Below the pieces are notes generated by a model, which made no database searches, was not told the DNA's origin, and was given only the letters and a program-made list of their open reading frames with translations. Shown here piece after piece: positions 52,715 to 56,808 of a stretch of DNA of 56,808 nt (its first letter is position 1; each line of letters starts with the position of its first letter). The position numbers were made by a program, and so were the translations under genes. The DNA is from an uncultured Oscillospiraceae bacterium (lineage in GTDB: Bacteria > Bacillota > Clostridia > Oscillospirales > Oscillospiraceae): NCBI GenBank assembly GCA_947627735.1, contig CANQXG010000014.1, forward strand, positions 1 to 56,808, read 5' to 3'.

Positions 52715-52870
52715 ATGCCGGACTATGGAAAAATGTACGCCATACTGTGCGCGGCGGCGTCGGATGCCCTGGACACGCTGCCGGAGACGGAAGAAAACCG
52801 GGCGGGACGGGAGATCTTGCAGGCGGCTCTGGACGAGGCGGAGGAGATATATATCAGCGACGAGCCGTGA
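52715..52870 (+). CDS. Small hypothetical protein (51 residues)
   Basis: The frame from ATG at 52715 to TGA at 52870 has a strong GGGAGGTGAG ribosome site and its own promoter. The protein reads MPDYGKMYAILCAAASDALD and then an acidic helical part ending IYISDEP. I have no family name for it; its pattern resembles short conserved Clostridia proteins of unknown function. It is divergent from the small XRE gene, which may control it, and convergent with the germination operon. Confidence 0.75.
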   Translation: MPDYGKMYAILCAAASDALDTLPETEENRAGREILQAALDEAEEIYISDEP

Positions 52871-52888
52871 ACACGGCAAGAGCAGAGG

Positions 52889-54022
52889 TCATGGGCCTCT
52901 GCTCTTTTCTTTTTTCCGCCTCGGCAGCGTCACCAGCCACAGCAGGCCGAAGCCGCCGTAGAGCATGATGTCGCTGGCCAGGGGGATATACCGGTCCGAC
53001 CACAGCCGCAGCCGCCAGGGGGGCAGGCCGAACGCCAGCGCGCACCCCAGCACCGCCCCGGCCTCCAGCCACTGCAGCCACCGGCCCCCGGCCAGGCCGC
53101 CGGCGGGCAGGCTGTCTGGCGCGGGCAGGCCGAACACAGGCCGCAGCGCCTCATGGGCGCAGCGCAGCAGCATGGTGCACAGCATGAAATCCGCCCCCAC
53201 CCACACGGCGATCACCGCCGCCTCGATGCGGGGCACCAGGTCCCACAGGGAGATGCTGCGGATCATCACGAAGAAGGGGTAAGTCAGCGTCCCGGCCAGC
53301 GCCGGGCCGAACACGCACACCACTGCCGCGCAGATGGCCCCGCCCAGGCCCAGCGTCAGGAGCATGGCCCCCGGCAGCCACAGACGATCCTCCGTCCGGC
53401 CCACATACCCAGCCAGGAAGGTGAAGCAGGCCGACACGGCGCACACGGAGGCGAAGGGCAGCGCGCCCGGTATGGCCGCCGGCAGGTCACGCCAGCCCAG
53501 CGGCCCCAGCCGGGCCGGCTCCATGTTGGGCAGGGACAGCAGCAGCACCGCCGCCAGCGCCCCGACGAGCACGGCCCGCATGATCACCGCCATGCGGGCG
53601 GCTGCCCGCAGCGTGCCCAGGCTCACCGCCAGACACAGGGCGATGGTCACCAGGATGAACAGCTCCTGGCCGCTGCTGGGGTAGATGGTGGACACCAGCC
53701 GCTCCGCCCCGCTGCGGAGGATGAAGCCGCCGTAGAAAAGGAACCATGCCCCGTACAGGCACAGCGCCGCCCGGCCCGCCACAGGCCCCAGCCACCGCAG
53801 GAGCAGCCCGCCCATGCCCTCCCCCGGCCGCATGTGCCGCTGAAAGTCGGTCAGGATCAGCCCCAGCAGCGTCACCGGCGGCAGCGCCGCCGCGGCCCCC
53901 AGCCATGCCGCCCGCCCGGCGAAGTCCACCGCCGTCTGGGGCAGCAGCCGCAGCAGGGGGCTGAGCAGGGACACCAGCACCGCCGCGGAAAACTGTTTTT
54001 TTGTGATGAGATGTTCGTCCAT
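52889..54022 (-). CDS. Spore germination permease (GerAB-like)
   Basis: A 377-residue membrane protein with about ten helices, of the amino acid permease-like group that forms the B subunit of germinant receptors. The N terminus (ITKKQFSAAVLVSLLSPLLRL) and the region around GGFILRSGAERLVSTIYPSSGQELFI fit the GerAB family. It is the last of three genes in the order A-C-B, 11 bases after the GerAC gene. The germinant is unknown. Confidence 0.85.
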   Translation of the reverse strand: MDEHLITKKQFSAAVLVSLLSPLLRLLPQTAVDFAGRAAWLGAAAALPPVTLLGLILTDFQRHMRPGEGMGGLLLRWLGPVAGRAALCLYGAWFLFYGGFILRSGAERLVSTIYPSSGQELFILVTIALCLAVSLGTLRAAARMAVIMRAVLVGALAAVLLLSLPNMEPARLGPLGWRDLPAAIPGALPFASVCAVSACFTFLAGYVGRTEDRLWLPGAMLLTLGLGGAICAAVVCVFGPALAGTLTYPFFVMIRSISLWDLVPRIEAAVIAVWVGADFMLCTMLLRCAHEALRPVFGLPAPDSLPAGGLAGGRWLQWLEAGAVLGCALAFGLPPWRLRLWSDRYIPLASDIMLYGGFGLLWLVTLPRRKKEKSRGP

Positions 54023-54033
54023 ATCTTACCCGA

Positions 54034-55140
54034 CTACTCCGCCATGTCATAGCTGCGCTCCACCTGGCCGTCCACCGTCACAGTCACGGCAAGCTTGGGA
54101 AACAGCGCCTCCCACGCGCCGCCCCACCGGGCGGCCAGCTCCGCCGTGGAGAGCACCTTCCGCCCCAGCCCCAGGCAGTCGCACCCCGCCTCCTGGGTCC
54201 GGGCCGCCGCGCCGGCGACCCAGTCCCGGACCGTATCCGACAGCGCCGCGTCCAGCGCCTCCGGGGCCATGTCCTGCCCGGCGGCCTTCTCCAGCACGCC
54301 GGCCCGCAGGGTGCACTGCACGTCTATCCCCGTGGGCACCCCGTCCGGGCCGAACACGCCGCTGACATGGGCGGAGGCGTCCAGGATCTCCAGCGTGTCG
54401 CCGGATACGGTGATGAGCAGCCCCGCCGGGTCGCCGCGCAGCAGCTCCGCCCCCAGGGACTGCTCCGGGTCCAGAAATCCCACCAGCCCGTCCGGCCCCA
54501 GCATGGCGTAGCCCGCCGGCACCACCGCGTCGGCGCGCATCTCGTCGGTGAACACGTTCCCCTCGGTGGGGGCCACCTCCAGGGCCAGGCACAGCGCCCC
54601 GCCGTCCTCCGCCAGGTCCGCCGCCACCTCCCGCAGGCTGTAGACGGTCCAGCCCATGGACCGGGCCTGCCGGTCCATGGAGGCCAGGCGCTGGGTGATG
54701 TCCGTGGACTGCTGAGAGGTGCCCACTACCGCGTCTTTGGCGGTGCCCCGGACCACCAGCATGCTGGTGTCCATCCGCAGCGTGGGGCTGCGGTCCACCC
54801 ACTGGATCACGTGCGCCAGCTCCCGGCGGGCCGCCTCCTCCCCCAGGAGCAGGTACTGCACATGGGCGTAGAACAGCTGGTTCTCCGGGGAGTAGTTCTG
54901 CAGCCGGGCGATGGCGTCCTCGATGCCCCCCGCCGGGGCGGACATCACCAGCGACGGCCTGTCCTCCGGCCCCAGCCCGGAGGAAACGCTCATCTCCACG
55001 CTCTCGCCGTCCCCGTCCAGGCCCATGGTCTGGATCAGCAGCAGCCGCTCCACGTCGTGCCGGTCCGACTTCAGCCCGGCGCCGCAGCCCGTGAGCAGGG
55101 GCAGCAGACATACATATAATAATATAACGGCACGCTTCAT
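54034..55140 (-). CDS. Spore germination lipoprotein (GerAC-like)
   Basis: A 368-residue lipoprotein of the Ger(x)C family. The signal peptide ends LLPLLTGC (Cys19). Family features include the N-terminal DVERLLLIQTMGLD, LFYAHVQYLLLGEEAARREL and SLGAELLRGDPAGLL; the C-terminal domain ends VDGQVERSYDMAE. I chose the ATG at 55140, which overlaps the GerAA stop codon by four bases (ATGA). C subunits sit outside the spore inner membrane and are needed for receptor function. Confidence 0.9.
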   Translation of the reverse strand: MKRAVILLYVCLLPLLTGCGAGLKSDRHDVERLLLIQTMGLDGDGESVEMSVSSGLGPEDRPSLVMSAPAGGIEDAIARLQNYSPENQLFYAHVQYLLLGEEAARRELAHVIQWVDRSPTLRMDTSMLVVRGTAKDAVVGTSQQSTDITQRLASMDRQARSMGWTVYSLREVAADLAEDGGALCLALEVAPTEGNVFTDEMRADAVVPAGYAMLGPDGLVGFLDPEQSLGAELLRGDPAGLLITVSGDTLEILDASAHVSGVFGPDGVPTGIDVQCTLRAGVLEKAAGQDMAPEALDAALSDTVRDWVAGAAARTQEAGCDCLGLGRKVLSTAELAARWGGAWEALFPKLAVTVTVDGQVERSYDMAE

Positions 55141-56648
55141 TTTCTCTTCCTCACGTCCCCGCCGTTGACGGCCGGGTCCCGGTACAGGTCCCGCCAGGGG
55201 GGCTGGCGGGCGAACACCCCGCCGGTGCCGCCGGTATGGCCGCCAGCCAGGGGCGTCATATAGGCCCGGCCAAAGCTCTCCAGGGAGCAAAGATGCCACA
55301 GCAGCGCCGCCGCGCCCATGATGATGCCGAACATCCCCGCCGCCGTGGCCGCCAGCACCAGCGCGAACCGGGACAGGCGCAGCGCAGCGCCCATGTCCTG
55401 GCTGGGCATGGTGTAGCCGGCGATGCCCGCCAGGGCCACCACGATCACCGCGATGGGGCTGACCACCTTGGCCTCCACCGCCGACTGGCCCACGATCAGC
55501 GCGCCGATGATGCTCACCGTCTGGCCCACCGGGTTGGGCAGCCGCAGCCCCGCCTCCTGCAGCAGCTCGAAGGCCACCAGCAGCCCCAGGATCTCCACCG
55601 ACGTGGAGAAGGGCACCGACTGCTTCGACTCGATCACGCTCAGCAGCAGCGTGGTGGGCAGCATCTCCGGGTGGTAGGTGGCCACCGCCACGTAAAACGC
55701 CGGCAGCAGCAGCGTCATGACGAGGCTCACCCACCGCAGCAGGCGGATGGCCGACCCGGCCAGGAAGTGCTGGGACTCGTCCTCGGTGGTCTTGAGAAAT
55801 TCCGGGAAGAAGGCCGGCGCCGCGAAGGCCACCGGGATGCCGTCCACGATCACCCCCACCCGCCCCTCCAGCAGCAGGGCCGCGAATTTGTCCGGCCGCT
55901 CCGTGTGGATGAGCTGGGGAAAGGGGGAGCGGGGCGCGTCCACAAGGCCGCTGTCCAGGGTGTCCGGCAGGATCGCGCTCTCCGTGTCCAGCGCCTTCAG
56001 CCGCCGCAGCATCCTCTCCGGCAGGTCCGCCGCCGCCACCCCCTCCAGCCACATCACCGCCGCCGCGGTCCGGCTCTTCCGGCCCAGGGTGGTCTGGGCC
56101 AGCTTCAGCGCCGGGGTGTGCAGCCGGGAGCGGACCAGGGCCGTGTTCACCCGCAGCACCTCCACGAAAGCGTCCTTGCCGCCCTTGACGGATTTCTCTA
56201 CCGTGGGTTCCTGGACCGATCGGTGCTGTCCGGTCTTTACCTGGAACGCGAAGGCCGTCCCGGAGAACACCAGCGCGCAGTGGCCGCTCACCAGCGCGTC
56301 CGCCAGATCGTCCAGGGTGTCCAACCGGCGCATGGAGGGGCCGTATACGCCCCCCTCCGCCAGCCGGGCCTGTACCTCCGCCTCCCGCCCGGTGCCGCCG
56401 AAGCGGGCCGGGTCGGTGAGGGGCTTGAGCACCTGCTCCGCCACGTCCGCGCCGGACACCACCCCGTCCAGCCAGCAGGCGTATACCGCCGGCCCCGTTC
56501 CCCCGGCGCGGACACGGCGGCTCTCGAGATCGCCGCAGCCGGCAAAGACTTTTTCCGTGTTTTCAGGACTCACAGGCCAGGGATAGCGGGGCGTGACCTC
56601 CGGGTGGAAGTCTACATCTTGTGGATATTTTGGCTTTGAATGCAACAT
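55137..56648 (-). CDS. Spore germination protein (GerAA-like)
   Basis: A 503-residue receptor A subunit. A hydrophilic N-terminal half (VYACWLDGVVSGADVAEQVLKPL, then LVSGHCALVFSGTAFAFQVKT and EPTVEKSVKGGKDAFVEVLRVN, the typical EP-x-x-E-x-x-x-x-G signature) is followed by about five membrane helices in the C-terminal part. I chose the ATG at 56648; a longer TTG-start frame would begin in the divergent promoter. It is the first gene of the A-C-B operon. The upstream gap probably holds a forespore-specific promoter that I cannot identify. Confidence 0.9.
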   Translation of the reverse strand: MLHSKPKYPQDVDFHPEVTPRYPWPVSPENTEKVFAGCGDLESRRVRAGGTGPAVYACWLDGVVSGADVAEQVLKPLTDPARFGGTGREAEVQARLAEGGVYGPSMRRLDTLDDLADALVSGHCALVFSGTAFAFQVKTGQHRSVQEPTVEKSVKGGKDAFVEVLRVNTALVRSRLHTPALKLAQTTLGRKSRTAAAVMWLEGVAAADLPERMLRRLKALDTESAILPDTLDSGLVDAPRSPFPQLIHTERPDKFAALLLEGRVGVIVDGIPVAFAAPAFFPEFLKTTEDESQHFLAGSAIRLLRWVSLVMTLLLPAFYVAVATYHPEMLPTTLLLSVIESKQSVPFSTSVEILGLLVAFELLQEAGLRLPNPVGQTVSIIGALIVGQSAVEAKVVSPIAVIVVALAGIAGYTMPSQDMGAALRLSRFALVLAATAAGMFGIIMGAAALLWHLCSLESFGRAYMTPLAGGHTGGTGGVFARQPPWRDLYRDPAVNGGDVRKRK

Positions 56649-56713
56649 GCAGTTAGTCTTCCCGAGGGGCAAATTTTCATGTAAAAATTTTTTCAAAAAA
56701 CCAAAAAAAGGTG

Positions 56714-56743
56714 TTGACAAACGGCCTGCCAGGATGGTATATT
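56714..56743 (+). promoter_or_regulatory. Strong promoter, probably of an rRNA operon
   Basis: -35 TTGACA (56714-56719), 18-bp spacer, -10 TATATT (56738-56743). The downstream leader has a bulged hairpin GCGCCTTGCGG/CCGCAGGCGC (56751-56774) and then ACCTTGTAAATTAAACAATG. This resembles the leader that precedes 16S rRNA genes in Clostridia. The gene itself lies beyond the window. Confidence 0.6.
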
Positions 56744-56808
56744 AGCAAAGCGCCTTGCGGGGGACCGCAGGCGCGGTGTACCTTGTAAATTAAACAATGC
56801 AAACAAGC

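Overview
The window is a high-GC chromosomal segment from a spore-forming, Gram-positive anaerobe, most likely a gut Oscillospiraceae-type Clostridia (Oscillibacter/Lawsonibacter/Dysosmobacter-like; inferred by eye). The support is the Firmicutes origin gene order dnaA-dnaN-recF-remB-gyrB-gyrA, the spore protease gpr, a gerA-type germination operon, ferredoxin-type aldo/keto reductases, and S-box and folate riboswitches. The chromosomal origin lies in the window: the dnaA-dnaN gap (47135-47356) holds a cluster of DnaA boxes and a five-unit DnaA-trio next to an AT-rich stretch, and two near-perfect parS sites precede parA/parB about 14 kb away.

Layout. 1-3172: the end of an integrated mobile element of lower GC, with an XRE regulator followed by a nested palindrome, a long hairpin-rich leader without a convincing gene, a TnpW-like small protein and a large serine recombinase. 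It stops just short of the 3' end of an intact tRNA-Arg(CCG). 3.4-11 kb: accessory metabolism (two aldo/keto reductases with ferredoxin tails, ApbE, 3-methyladenine glycosylase, SdpI, membrane XRE, radical SAM activase, MATE pump, DUF523). 11-19 kb: TrmO, DUF378, a collagen-like protein with 65 uninterrupted Gly-X-Y triplets, GNAT, the SAM-riboswitch-controlled metK-ahcY operon, ribosome hibernation factor, DUF4349 lipoprotein. 18.6-25.8 kb: an envelope-stress-like block with two HtrA-type proteases flanking a TetR/ABC-2 operon, then an ECF sigma factor overlapping an RsgI/PepSY membrane protein. 26-28.2 kb: rpmG-secE-nusG-rplK-rplA. 28.4-39 kb: a THF-riboswitch-controlled folate transporter, ruvX, VanY and transglutaminase-like wall proteins, rpsT, gpr, parABS, serS, a degenerate iron-type alcohol dehydrogenase, an MBL hydrolase and a ROK kinase. 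39.2-48.7 kb: the tightly overlapped origin operon ending in rnhA and a DnaQ-like exonuclease. 48.8-56.6 kb: mfd, a small XRE/51-aa pair, and a gerAA-gerAC-gerAB operon. The right edge carries a strong promoter and a leader that looks like the start of an rRNA operon.

How it works together. The core is replication and segregation (DnaA, DnaN, RecF, gyrase, ParABS), repair (Mfd, RuvX, RecF, glycosylase), translation and one-carbon/SAM metabolism under RNA control. Envelope and sporulation functions are interleaved. The least explained features are the structured leader and palindrome of the mobile element, the dehydrogenase homologue that has lost its metal-binding histidines, and the ECF sigma/RsgI-PepSY pair next to two HtrA proteases.
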